Shown here: one piece after another, positions 1 to 14,100 of the stretch | How positions within the stretch are numbered: the first letter of the stretch is position 1 | How the letters are laid out: each line of letters begins with the position of its first letter | Assembly (NCBI GenBank): GCA_002943765.1 | Contig: PQWQ01000042.1 | Coordinates: 121,659-185,658, forward strand | Direction: 5' to 3' | From: Psoroptes ovis | Lineage: Eukaryota > Arthropoda > Arachnida > Sarcoptiformes > Psoroptidae | DNA: 64,000 nt | The notes under the pieces: generated by a model | What the model was told of the DNA's origin: nothing | What the model saw: the letters and a program-made list of their open reading frames with translations, nothing else | The model's database searches: none | Made by a program: the position numbers and the translations under genes

Positions 1-264
1 CAATCGATCAAATCTCAGATAATTCAAGTCATATTATTTGTACAAAAATTGTTGTTTATTTTAAATCTGGGAAATCAAAGAAAAATTCCAAGAAATATTT
101 GTGTTTTCTTTAAGAATAATCTTAAACACAATAATCCTTCGAAAAAATTTTCGGTTTCAAATCAGTACCTAGTAGGATTTTACCTGATAAATATTTTCAC
201 CTGTGATCGAATCAAATTTTGTGTGATTTGTCATTTATTATGTGTACAAAAGTTTTTATTTCAA

Positions 265-344
265 TAAAGTTGTCCGAAAAGTTTTTGTCGATTTTCCAAT
301 GATTTTTCAACGATATAACCTGCAAAAACTTTGTGGACAACCAA
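265..344 (+). mobile_element. GGTTGTCC palindromic MITE, type 1
   Basis: Family description: about 80 bp, arms GGTTGTCCGAAAAG / CTTTTCGGACAACC, TA-flanked, non-coding. Type 1 has a core containing CTACGATATAATCGGC; type 2 CGGCTTAATCAATAGAGTT; type 3 CAATTAGTAAATCGGC with a TTCAGGAC arm; type 4 CCCATAAG arms. Strand gives core orientation. This copy is decayed (right arm TTTGTGGACAACC). Confidence 0.65.
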
Positions 345-741
345 ATAGTTTCTGTGTTAGTAATTTAACACAAAACATTTGCCTGTTGTTTGTTCATGGA
401 TTATTATTATTTTATTATTATTCGATTTAATAATCTGTCATTAAAATGAATACAAATTTTATTTTTGAAATAAAATGAATATAAAATGACATTTGTTCGT
501 GATTTTTTTATTGATTTGCATTCATTGAATTGCATTTGTGTCCATCATTTTGTTGTTTGTTTGAATATTAGATTATATTTTTTTGGTGGGAGAGTTTTTA
601 CAAGTCCCATTACATTCAATTTAATTCAGTCAAACATTTCTTTTTGTCGAAATTATTCCAACACCTCATAACGACCTGCAGCGAAAAAAAATAGAAAATA
701 ATGACTACCTTACCTTTAAACCATACAACAACAATAATGTA

Positions 742-820
742 TTAGGTCGTCCGATAAGTTCTTGTCGATTTTCTCATAATTCGCTAAAATATAATCGGCA
801 AAACTTTTCGGACAACCTTA
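742..820 (+). mobile_element. Palindromic MITE, type 1
   Basis: Left arm GGTCGTCCGATAAG, right arm intact. Confidence 0.85.
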
Positions 821-2067
821 TATATAATTATAAACATCTAATTATTTTCTTCTGCTGAGCGAAATATTTTTCTGAAAAAAAAATAAATTCATTTCAAGAT
901 GTTACGAATACAATTAAATTCGAATGACAAAAAATACCCAAGTAAAAAACTATTTTAGACTTTTTTCAACTTGTTTCATATTCATAATTATTTCCATTTC
1001 ATTTCATTTATGACAAATTGATTTCAAACAAATAATGTTGTTCCATATTTAACCCAAGCCCAAAAAAAATAATTGTCAAAATCATTAGCGAAATGTTTCG
1101 TTTTTCTAAATTCTTCCATTAAATTCCATTCCATATTCATGCCAAAATGAGTCTAAAAATATGTATTTTAAGTATTTCAATTTACTTTTAAATAATTAAA
1201 TTCATATTCAAAATTGAAATCTAAAATAATAATGTAAAATCTTTTAATTTAAATTTAATTTGAATCTTTGAATCAAATTTTTTCAAAATCAAAATATGAT
1301 TAGATTTCTATTATGCTTCACCCTCATCATCATCAATCGGGTCGATAGAGCTATTCATTCATTAATGGGTTTCTTATTCATTTAAGAAATGGTAGTCGAA
1401 GATGAAATAATCTGCATAAATTTCATTTGAAAATGATTTTCTTTTGTTTTCCCTGAATCTTTCATTCATCTAATTCATTGAATAATTCATTCATCTATTC
1501 AACATTGATTCATTGATTCATGAATTAGAATTTGAATTTGAATGAATGAATGAATAATCTTCGAGTAAATGTACCGTAGCTCGAAATCGGCAGAGTAATT
1601 GAAAGTCATAGTTCGAAACAGCTTCTACCATTTTTTCGCAGAAATTTTTCCTTCTTCAAAGTCTCTTAATGTCAAATAATATTTTTCGATAGTTCATATT
1701 AAAGAAATGAACAAAAAGAGGCCTTTAATGGTTCAATAATGGTATTTAGAAGGTTCAAAACCTTAGAAAGCTAAAACAATTGCATTCAATTACTTTCAAT
1801 CATTATCATCATCATCATCAATGATGCTATCTTGGGCCAATACTTACAATATACTTTCGGTTTCTTAGGTTTCCTCGGTTCCCGAACACAAATTAATTCA
1901 AAGTTTTTTTCTAGGATTGTTTCTAAGAGAAGATTCGTGAAATAATAACGTGGAATAGTTTGAAAAAAACCCTTAGTGACAGAAGCCCTAACAGCAGCAG
2001 TACCGAAATAATGAGTATTGATGAGCCCTATGATTTTACCCGTAGTAAATTTTCCCTATCATGATCT

Positions 2068-2149
2068 ATTAGTTTGTCGGCAAAGTTTTTGCCGGTTATA
2101 TCGTAGTAAATCATTGAAAAATCGGCAAGAACTTTTCGGACAATCTAAT
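2068..2149 (-). mobile_element. Palindromic MITE, type 1
   Basis: 535 bp before slit exon 1; left arm decayed (GTTTGTCGGCAAAG). Confidence 0.8.
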
Positions 2150-2602
2150 TTTTTTTCCATGAAATGAATCATTTGAAATTTTTTGTTTTTTGTTGGTGCA
2201 ACGTTCATTCGTTAAAAGATCATAAATAACAATTTCAAATTCAACACAACAATAATTCAAATTGAATACAATTTTCTTGGCACGTACTTTCGAAATGATG
2301 ATGATGATGATGATCAAACACAGAAATGATCAAACCGAGCAGTAGAATACCAAAGCAAATATAACACAAACATGACATTTTTAACGAGAAAAAAATATTT
2401 TTTCAAATAAGTCACCTTTGTGGTAAAATCAAATATCAGTTCGGGCGCCCAAGTCCAAATCTAAAAATCTAGAATCAAGCTATCGACGTATTTAGACTGT
2501 CTGAAATATTTTTCCTTTCGAACGATTTATCTTCATTTAATTCGCAATTTCAATCCATTAATTCTTATTTTTATTTTTCTTATTCTATTTCGCCCTTTAC
2601 AG

Positions 2603-5111
2603 ATATCTCGATGGTAATAATTTGACAATATTACGTCAAAATGATTTTCAACGTTTACCATATTTAAGAGTTTTGTAAGTAATTTATTTATTTGTTTTTT
2701 TTTCTTATGAATTAATTTATAAATAATAATTTGACACAATAAATTTTCTATGAGAGAGCATTTCATTGTATTTTCAATAGAATTGAATGCAATTTTTATC
2801 GAGCCTAATGTATTTTCTATGGGACTACGTCATTTGTAATGTATTTTCAATGAAAGCTAATGTATTTTCTATGGAAATACGTCTTGATGGCTCAAAAAAA
2901 TTTACAAATTTTCAAAAAAAAAAAAAAAATTTCTCATTGATTTTGAGCAATGATTTATTTGTTTTAAACTAATTTTGCCATGTTCAATGTTCATTCAATG
3001 TTCAAATGAATTTTCTTCACATCAAATAAATCACAATTTATTTGTGATTTAAGGCAACTTATTTATTTGAAATTTTGTTGTTTTTGATTTTTTTTGCATT
3101 TTTCTTTCTTAAAACATCCTTCTTATTTTCCACATAAGAAATCAATTCAAATGTGTATTTTATTGAATAGTAATTTGTCAGTGTTTCATGAAATGTTTCC
3201 ATTCGCGTCAGTCTGCTTTGAAAAATATTTGTTCATTCATTCAAATTTATGAAAGATGCCTCATCCAAATGATTTATTTGAAAACAAATTGAAATGAAAA
3301 TTATTGATAAAATGCTAATGAATTGCATTCAATTTTTTGTCTTTTTGAATTGTGAATTATCTTAGAAAATCTTTACGAAAATTCCAAGAAAAATCAATCA
3401 CAATCAAATAAAAATCATTTGATTCAAATTAATCAATCATGTTTTGATTGTTATCATTCAAGATTTTTTTTTATTTTCATTTGATTCAAAAATTTGTTTC
3501 AAGGGTGATTATTAATGATGATAATGGCCATATCATATTAATGGCATTTTAATTGAGTTTCATCTCACTGATTTCTTTGATTGAATCCAAAATGAAAATT
3601 TTCGTTTGAATTTTTGAAACATTTTGCAATCATGAATAAATAATTTTCTGTCAATGTGTGAAATTATCATTTGTTATCATTTTTTCTTGTTTGACAATTT
3701 TGAATTTTGAAAAATATTAGATTGTCCGAAAAGTTCATTCGGCTTATTCAATAGAGTCGCTAATGAAAATCGGCCAAAACTTTTCGGACAACCTATTGAA
3801 TAACCGCAAATTAATTTAGCTATAAATATATTGATTATTATCGATAATTTATGTGATATCATTTATTTTCTTTAATTATTTTCACTTTTGAATGTCGAAT
3901 TATTCCCATTGAATATCAAAGATATTATCAAGAGAGAGCTTCGAATAATAATTCGACAATTCTGTCATGGTGAATGGAGAAAAATTCCTTCCATTGATTC
4001 TTTGATTGAAAATTCTATATTCTTCTGTTGTTCCCGTATTTGCAACAAACAATCAAACATCTATTCACTCATTCATTTATCCTAAACACCAGTATCCAAA
4101 TCAAGCAATAAATCATTATTAATTTCGGGTTCATTTTTAGAGAAAATAATGATAAACTAAAGAACAATAATAACAATCAAATAATATATATTAGATTGTC
4201 CGAAAAGTTCATTCGGCTGAATGAATAGAGTTGCTCATGAAAATCGACCAAAACTTTTCGGATAACATAATAGAATCTGGACGAAAAAAAGAAAAAATTC
4301 TATTAACAAATTCACTGTCTACTGATATAATTAATAATAATAATAATAATAATTGAAAATAGACGTGACCCTAAAAAAATGAATCAATCAAATCTAATCA
4401 ATTTGGAAAAATTGATGGAGTAAAAAATCATAGAAAATTGATTTTTGATTTTCAAATTCTTCTGATTCTTTTCAATTCAATTTCTATGTATCTATCTTTT
4501 GTTTGTGTAATGTTAATGTTATTTTTATTTTCACTTTTTACATAAATTTTTCACATCACAATTCAATATTAGTCGTTTAATTTTGCATGAGAAAACAATG
4601 TGTATGATTCGGGCAGAATGAGTCCAGTACCGAAAAATGAATAACTAGTGAAAAAATTACTTTATGGCTTCAAAATTCAATGGATGACTCAACATTCAAT
4701 AATAATAATAATATTAGATTGGACCATTGAACAAATTTTTTTTTTTCCAAAAACCATGAAAACATCTTTTTCAGAAAATGAAAAGTCTATAGATATTTCT
4801 ATTTTTTCAAGGTTCTCTCTATTTGCTTCCTCAAAATATTCAATATGAGGGTTATGTGTGTGTATGCCGGAAAATGATCATTCATTGATTATACATGTGA
4901 GTCATTGGCCCTTTATTTTCGAGAGTTGTGGCATTTGGCATCGGGTTTCATCTCAAATAAACTTGGGCTCGTTCCAAATTCGATTCATTTATTTAGGTGA
5001 ATCATACACAAATGTTCAAATGTTGCACGTGTTTATGTGTGTGTGTGTGTGTGGGCTTTAGTCTTTTCATTTGATTCATAGTCATAATCTCTGTGGAGTA
5101 AAGTAATTTTC

Positions 5112-5142
<31 letters not shown>

Positions 5143-8100
5143 TGTTTGGTGATATATGAAATTATCACGTGTTGTTGATACGTATTTTGATTGAAAATTA
5201 TCAAAATTCTATGAGTCATTTCTCAATGGTTTAATACTTTCATTAATTTTCTTCATTTTTTTCGTTTTTCCTTGGATCCTAGACAAATAATGGATAATCA
5301 AATACAAACATTGGAACCGGGAGTATTTGATGATTTGAAAAGCTTGGAAAAATTGTAAGTATTAACCCTATTATTTTATCAATTTCTTTCATTCGATATA
5401 CACAAAACTATAGCCCTCTGTTCTATTTCAATGTTTATTACGTTTTCAAAACGCAATAAATGGTGTAATCAATGGGTTATCACCATTATCATATCATATT
5501 GCACATGAGTTGCGTTTTGATTGCGTTTTGTTTTTCTCTGTGAATGATATGATTGGTTGCCTGTTATCAAATCAAATGATAATTATTTTTTCGAGTGTAT
5601 TCCATGATCTTTGATCATTTCGTATAAATATCACTGTAAATTCAAGCTTAAAATTCAAATCAATTCAATACAAATAAGACTTTAAACCTTAAAGAAAAAA
5701 TGTCTGAAAATTGTGAAAAAACTCGTCAAGAAGAAATTGACAGAGAAATTGCTGCCGCTTTATCATTTGAACAAACAATGAATGGTCGTAATCATCATGG
5801 CTGTCATTCGATGACCAGTGGTCATTTTCGTGGTCATCATGGTGGTCACTGGGGTCACCACCATAGACATCATGGCGGTCACTGGGGTCATCACCATGGA
5901 CATCATGGCGGACACTGCGGTCATCACCATGGACATCATGGTGGACACTTGAGTCCTCATCATCATCATCGTGGACATCATGGTGGACATTATGGGGGAC
6001 GCTGCGGTCATCACCTTGGACATCACCATGGACATCATGGTCAACACTTTAGTCATCATCATACTCATGGTCATGGTGGCCATCATACATTTGGAGGTAT
6101 GCATCATCATCGTCGATGCCATAATCATGCTTCTTGGTAGTCAACATTGGTTTTGACAAAACAACACTTAACAAACAACATCAAAGTTCAAAAACAACAT
6201 CGATTTATAAAATTGAAATATCTTTGAATGTTACTTTATATCTGAATTTTCTGAACATCATTCTATCAACAATAAATTGATTAATTGCCAAAATGACTAA
6301 GACAAATAATTTTCTTTCAAATCAATCATTTATGTACATTTTATCTTCAATCAAACAAATCGAATGTTATTGAAAAAACATGGCTTAATTTAACAATTTT
6401 TCAATTATTTCATTTACACAAATCGTATGATTTTGATGTTTGATTATGGGTATTGATTAGGGTTTTGTAGCTTGCCAAATATTAGATTGTCCACAAAGTT
6501 TTTGTCGATTTTCCATTGATTTTCTACGATATAATCGGCAAGAACTTTTCGTACAACCTAAATATTATTATGTTTCAGTATAGTGTTTTTCTTCTGAATG
6601 ACATTTTTCTAATGATAACCAATAATAATCAATTTTGAAATGATGAATTCAATGATGTTGATATAATTTTCGTTATTCAATCAATGCAAATACACATATA
6701 TGAACAACTAAAAACATGTGTACTTAATGTTCAATATTTTATGTAATTTTCAATGTAATTTCAATATAAAAATCGTGATTGAAAATTGAAATTCTGAATT
6801 CATATTTATTTATTTATTTTCTGTGCAAATTAATTTATTAATCAAAATAATAAGCTAAAATGTCATCATCATCATCGCCCAAACAACAACAAAACGAATT
6901 GACAAATTCAAATTATTTCAATTATTCATCATTATTGATTGAAAAATCAATGAAAATGGTATCAAAATGGCCAGAAATTGTCACAATTATTGAACAAATA
7001 TCGATAATATTTCAAAATGAACGAAATCAAAATGAAATTTCCAAAAATGACAATGGAATCAATGGGCAAATGTCTGAAAACAACAAAATCAATGGACAAA
7101 TGTCTGAAACCTTGAATAATACAAAAATATCGAATGATAATGCTAAAAATGTATCGAACGAATCGAATGGTATTATCCGGAATACATACAATAGATCGAT
7201 ATCGAAATTATCATCAATCAAACAAACAATTATCGATAAAACAATTACAAATGGTTCGAATAAATTGAAACAATATATTGGTGAACAAATCCAATTACCT
7301 GGTTTCGCTGATTCGTTAATCGATGCAATGCCAACCATATTATCGTTGTGTACAATTGCTTATCAAGTTACCAAATACACATATACTATGACGACCCCTG
7401 TTGATGGCGGCCAAACGGGCGAAACTAATGATGACCAGCAAGAACAACGACAAGTGGAAGAAAATTTCAAAGTTTCAAATGTTCAAATTGAACCTTTGGA
7501 ATCATTAGTCGAATCGATTGAAACATTGAAACAAAATGATGCGAATGAATCCGAAGAAGATAATGAAATCCAAGAACAAAGCTATCGACAAACATTGATT
7601 GCATCGCTGCCAACCTTAACATCATTGATTAGAATCATTAAAAATTATCGAAATACGGAAAAATCTAATCAAAATGATGAAGTGAAAAATGATTTCAAAG
7701 AATCGAAATCATCCAATGAACCCATAGTGAATGCAAATGAATCACCGAAATTAGCCGATAATCAAATACAAATTGATGATCATAATAAACCAATGCTAAT
7801 GAGTACAAAATCAACGACAACAATTGTTAAATTATCATCAAAAAATTTACAAAAAGAAATTGAATTAGAGCTACCAGAATTTACTGAAACATTTATTAAA
7901 TCATTACCAACCCTAATCACCCTGATTAGTTTGATACATCGAAATTTATTGAATGATTTATGGCAAAAATTACCATTTGTTGGTGATATGTTTCGTGCAC
8001 AACACCAACCGAAACAACAGCAACAAAAACAATGATAATTCAATTTACGAATTTTAAAATTTTAAATTTTTTCAATTTTTTGAAATTCCTATCTATAATC

Positions 8101-11100
8101 TTATTCATTTTATAATTCAATAAACTAATATAAAATTGATACTTTTTCTATGCATCTTATCCTTATATTCACATCGAGTAAAATGAACAAAATCAAATTG
8201 AATTCAAGAAATATACTCCCTTGTAAAAATATTGAGTCGTCCGAAAAGTTTTTGCCGATTTACTCATATTTTTCAATTAGTAAATCGGCAAAAACTTTCA
8301 GGACAACCCAAAAATATAATCCAATTTATTTATTTATTCATCCATTTTTTCTTATTTTCTTCTATTTTTTCTTTCACACATGTGAAATATACATAGGTGG
8401 CTTAGTCGTAATCATCTTCGTTATTTACCTGATAATTTATTCATGAAAAATTTTGCATTACATCTAATGTAAGTACACAGTTGCTACTAGTTGTAAAGCT
8501 ATTTTTCCATTTCAAAGTCATCTTTTGAACTCATGTTGTCAAAATTTTGAAAAAAAGAAAAAAAAGAAAATAATAGAATCTCAATTATCAGATTTTTCAA
8601 TTGTAAGAAAATGGAAATATTATCTCAAAAATACATCCAAATTTCATATATTTCATCTTAGTGTTTCATATCTTTGATAAAAGATGAGTTATTCTGTCCC
8701 CAAATTCTTTTTAAAAATTTTAAAAAATATGACAAATCGATATTAAATTTTCTTGGATTCTTTCATGATGACTCTTCTTCATCTTCAAAAATAGAATCAT
8801 ATGCTTTTCGCTAAAAGGTTCTCTCTTGATTGAAAGCATTTCAACAAGAAAAATGTCACAAGAATCTTATAATATTCCACATGACATTTCAAAAAATTGA
8901 AAATGACAAAATGAAAACAAAATGAATGAAATGAAATCGAAAATATTTTTATTTTCATAAAAAATCTGTCAAAATATTTTCATTTATCTGACATTTTCAA
9001 GATGTGAAAACCTTTCAATTTTTTGAAAATTTCAATCAAACATCATCATAAACAAAGACAAAGAGATTGAATGTGAGACCATGTGAGACCGAATTGCTCT
9101 CTGTGTCCATCCATTTCAAATAATAATAATCGATGGACTTTTGAATTGTCATTAAAATTTTGGATTTTTTGTTTGACTTGAATTTTCAAATTTTCAATGA
9201 TCTACATTAGTTCATAAATACAATGACTATGAAAATTAATAAATAAATTAATTCATTTTTTGTTCACTTTTGCCAGAGATTTCAGTCATAATCGATTAAT
9301 GGGTTTGACTACTAATGTATTTTATGGCCTCAAATCGTTGAAAAGTTTGTAAGTTTAAAGTTTTTTGATTAGTGATTGTTCATATTCAATTATTGTCAAA
9401 ATTTTTCTATTGATTATCTCTTTCAATCTGTGCAGACATTTGGACAATAATCGTTTATCATGCATCGAAGATGGTACCTTTAGTAAATTGAAAGATTTGG
9501 AATTTTTGTATGTATTACCTTTGAGAAATTAAATTACCTTTGAACCACTTAATGAAACCTTTCAATTTTTTTCTGATTTTCTCAAAGAACATTGAACAAA
9601 AATAATCTAACAACATTAGCTTATTCAGTGTTTGATGGATTGATGGCAAATAAATTGAAAACATTGTAAGTATTTTATTTTCGGTCATAAACCATAACTT
9701 TTCGGACAACCTAAATAATTTTATTTTTCTGAAAAAAATTATCCATTCATCAATTTTTAAAAACATCTTAGACACATGTCCGATAATCCATTTCGTTGTG
9801 ATTGTTCAATGGCATGGTTAGTACAATGGTTTCGTAAATTGTCCATCCTTAAACAACAACAGCAGCAGCAACGATTCGATATTGATAATGCTAAATGTGT
9901 AGCACCATTTCATTTGTTTGGAATGAAATTATCATCATTATCAGTTAAAGATTTTCATTGTTTGTATCATTTTCATTCGAAGAAAGGGTTAATCAATCAA
10001 TTCATAATTTTTCCCCTCTCTACTGCCTCAGGCGATCAGCTGTATTATGATGAATTCCTTCAAAACGATGATTCGGGCTTGGTACCATTTGTTCGATCAT
10101 GTAGGCTACAACCACAATGTCCATATCAATGTACATGTCAAGATGGTGTTGTCGATTGTCGTAATCGTAATCTAACACGTATACCAGATTTTATACCAGA
10201 AAATGCGATCGAAATGTAAGTCATTGTTGAGCAACAAATTCCATTCGAAAAATTCATAATTTTCTCTGTATCCCACCCCTTTCCCGCTAAAAAAAACCAG
10301 CCGATTAGAACAGAATTCGATTACCGAAGTGCCTTCGCGTGCATTTTCATCTTATCGTCAATTAGGTCGAATGTAAGTCAAAAAAAAATATTAATAATAA
10401 TTATAATAATAGGTTGTCCGGAAAGTTCTAGCCAATTTTCATCGAGCAACTCTATCGATTCGAGCGGAATAAACTTTTCGGACAATCTAATAATTAAAGG
10501 GTTAAAAATTTGCTAAAAATGATAAGCGAATATTATTATTTTTAGGGAATGAAAAGTTGAAAATTATTATTATTTCAGATTCATTCATTCAAATATTATT
10601 TCCATTTAAACTAAATGAATGGCCCCAAATTCTTCCCAATTCATTTTTCTCTTTGATTTTATGGCCCAGATTTTGATTTGTACTAAGTCCCCTTCGGTAC
10701 CAAATCAATCAATCGGATGCATCGAGCAAGAAGCTTCCATTAATTTACCATTATTTCTCCAAAGAGAGAGACAAAACTTTTTCTCTAAGAATAAAATTAT
10801 TGTTAAAAGCAAATGGCAATAAATGAAATGAGATGAATGATAATAATAGGTTGTCCGGAAAGTTCTGGCCGATTTTCTTCAACAATTCTTATTGTGATTA
10901 ACCGGAATGAACATTTCGGACAACCGAAATAAAATAGACACGACAATTTACTTCTTCTTCATTTTCTTTATGTTCAAATGAATTTCGGGCCCTGAATGAC
11001 TTTGAAAACTTTTATCATTTTGACATTTTCGTAAATTGTCTCCTCATCATTTTTAATGTTTCATTATTTTTCATCAATATCAGTGAATTATCATTTTGTT

Positions 11101-14100
11101 CGAGCAAATTGCTTTGATTTTCTTAGATTTCTTTGATTTTCTTAAATTTCTTTGATTTTCTTAGATTTCTTTGATTTTCTTCATTATTTCTTCGAAATAA
11201 CAAAACTAATTATTCTTTGATTTCTTTATTTTCCACAATTTCCATTTCTTATAATTGTCAATTCAAATAATTATTATGGGAAAACAAAAACGAAACGAAA
11301 ATAGTGATTTAAGTAAAAATAATATAACGAAAATTGCTGAAGATGCTTTTCATGGTCTAAAATCATTGAATGCATTGTAAGTATTTTAATCAGTAATGGG
11401 TATTTATTATATTAGCATTTATTGTAAATATATTTATAAAATTATAAATAATAATTTTATAATTATTATTCAATTTGTTTTCATTCATAGATTTTTATTT
11501 GGAAATGAAATTGCCGATTTACCGGAAGCATTGTTTAAAGGTTTATCAAACATACAATTACTGTAAGTAATTATTTTCCAAAATAATTTCCAAAATATTT
11601 AGGCTGTCCGAAAAGTTCATTTCGATTAATCAATGAAGTTGTTCATGAAAATCGGCAAGAACTTTCCGGACAGGCTAATATTTAAATATTTTTTTTTTTT
11701 TTTTTTTGCTTTAATCATCATCATCATCATTAATTCTTGAATCATTTGAATAAGACTTAAATTGCAAATTAATTTGAAAAATTTGAAATTAAAATCAAAT
11801 CAAAAGCAGCGAATATTCTTGCTTTTTGGTTTATTTATTTATTTATTTTTGTTGAATCGAAAACTAATGTTAATTCTATTCTCTATTTTTTCATTTATTT
11901 TCTTTCATTCATTTTCAAAAAATGAAAATCAAAAAACGAAAATTCCTATGTCAAAACCAATCAATGGAAACGAATGGAAAATGAAAATAAATAAATAAAT
12001 GGAAAAATGAACGAAATATCACAAAATAAACGAACGAAAAATTGCATCGCCATGCAAAATTCTTTTGGATTTTTGATTTGTGATATTTGATGATGATGAT
12101 GATGAACGAATTGTTTGAACGACGCACAAACAAATACCAATACGGAACAAATACGGAACAATACTGTACGACCACCATCAACATATCAACGGCGGCCAAC
12201 AACAAATCATCGATATTTTTGATTTATTTTCCATGGATGAATGAATATCTTCCCGGCCATGGGCGCCATGTCATTCTTCATTCGAAAAATAAATGATTTC
12301 CATGAATTATTGAAAAATGGACACATTTCATTGATGATTTGTTGAATTATTTGTGAATTATTTCGAATCCAAATAACCAAATATATCCAAATATGATTAC
12401 GGATATATCATTGATTTCATTGTTATTATTGTCAAAATATTCTCGTGTTTATTTTTGGGTAAATAATACGTTCAAATTAATTTATTTATTTCGACAAAAA
12501 ATTCAAAAACATATTTGCCCTGGAAATCATCATAATGAAAAATCCCTTTGAAAAATTCAAATGAAATCACATCGAATCAGTTTGCTCAACAAGAACCGAA
12601 TCAAATGTTTACGTCGTGGAATTTTTGCTGATCTAAAACATTTAAATCTATTGTAAGTATATATGAACAAACAAACAAATGAATTTTGAATGGTGAAATT
12701 AAATGAAATGAAACGAAAATTTCGATTAGTTCTATGAAATTTCTATGAATTTCATGAATTCTTAGATTTTTAAGATTTCTAAATGATTTTTCTTGAACGT
12801 TTCAAGAAAATTTTGAATAAATTGCTTCAGGTATTTCTGTTTTTTCAAAATTCAAAATTCAAGATTTTTTTTTGACAATTTGACAGGCACTAAATAGGCC
12901 CTAAATAATTCATCATTTATTTCAAAGCAATAATCAATTTGATTAATCAAATTGATTTTTTCTGACTTTGAATATTTTGAATGATTCAACAACAACGAAT
13001 TCAATAAATAATTTCAATCTGTCAAAATATTAACAAATAGAAATGTTGTTAACAACAATTGAAAAAATTTTAACTCTGAATTTTTTAATTGTTTGTGAAA
13101 TGTTTTGTTATTATAATTATCAATGATTTTCAATGGTTGAAATTCAAAGCAAATTTTCATTTTTCAAAAATCAAAATGCTTGCCAAGAAAAGCTTACAGT
13201 AACAATAAGCATATAATTTTCAAGTTGAAAATAATCTGTTTTTTCGCTGATTCGGTTTGATACACATGCCATTAATATAAGTGAGTGCTTAGTGTAAATG
13301 CAGAGAAGAAAACAATTATTTTTGTGAAAACAAAAGCAGCAAATATCATATTACGTTGTCCGAAAAGTTCTGGCTGATTTTCATGAACAATTCTACTTAT
13401 TAAGCCACATGAACTTTTCGGACAACCTAAATAGATTTAAAATGGCCAATATATTTTTTGAATTTTCATAAATTATCGTCGTGGTGTTTCTCTTTTTCCA
13501 AGGTATTAAACATCACATCCAGTAATTCATTCCATTTTGTGAATTGAGAATGAAAATTTTCCATTCTGCAAAATTTAATCGTTAATTTATTTGTGAAATA
13601 CTTATTTTTTTCTGTGCTTTATTTAAATTATGTGCATTTCACAAAAATTGTTTTAAGAAATGACAAATCTTTCATTTATTATTATTAATATTAGATTATC
13701 CGAAAAGTTTTTGCCGATTATATCGTAGAGAATAATGAGAAAATTGGCCAAAACTTATCGGATAGCCTAATATTATTCTTATTCAAAAAGTGGTGGATAT
13801 AACAATTCACACTTATAATCTGCCAATGATATTTTATTTTTTTTAAGCTCTCAAAACTATGGCTATACCCGAGACATTTTTACATACCATTTTCTTGAAT
13901 ATCAAAGATACAATTTTATGCAAAATTAATAAAATAAATAATTCTCCTCACAGTCCTACACCAGACAAGCACGAGGCCTAACGATAAGGCCCGGTTAAAG
14001 CCTATTTTGTGCAATAAAATAAATATTTGAAACCCGACAACCATAGAACTTAGACTTGAAATAATAATAAACAATAATTTATATTCAAATTTATGTAATG

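Larger units (their letters stand above)
1..2602. other. Non-coding stretch before first visible slit exon
   Basis: No convincing exon is visible on either strand; open frames here are short and AT-driven. The first recognisable exon (2603) begins with the acceptor phase used by the other slit LRR exons, so this stretch is probably slit intron. The slit signal peptide and first LRR N-cap must lie before position 1. It contains three palindromic MITEs, listed separately. Confidence 0.5.

Noticed and set aside
5763..6128. 121-aa minus-strand open frame rich in Met/Thr
   Set aside because: It is the complement of CAT/CAC His codons of the His-rich gene; composition is a codon shadow.
5358..9276. 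A missing third LRR exon of slit D1
   Set aside because: Searched for an extra 72-nt LRR exon as in vertebrates; none found, and the Drosophila protein has the same reduced set.
12087..12296. 69-aa frame beginning with a Met run
   Set aside because: Arises from a GATGAT microsatellite inside slit intron 10; no domain.
13970..14045. Possible tRNA (AGGCCTAACGATAAGGCC region)
   Set aside because: No A-box/B-box pair and no cloverleaf could be formed.
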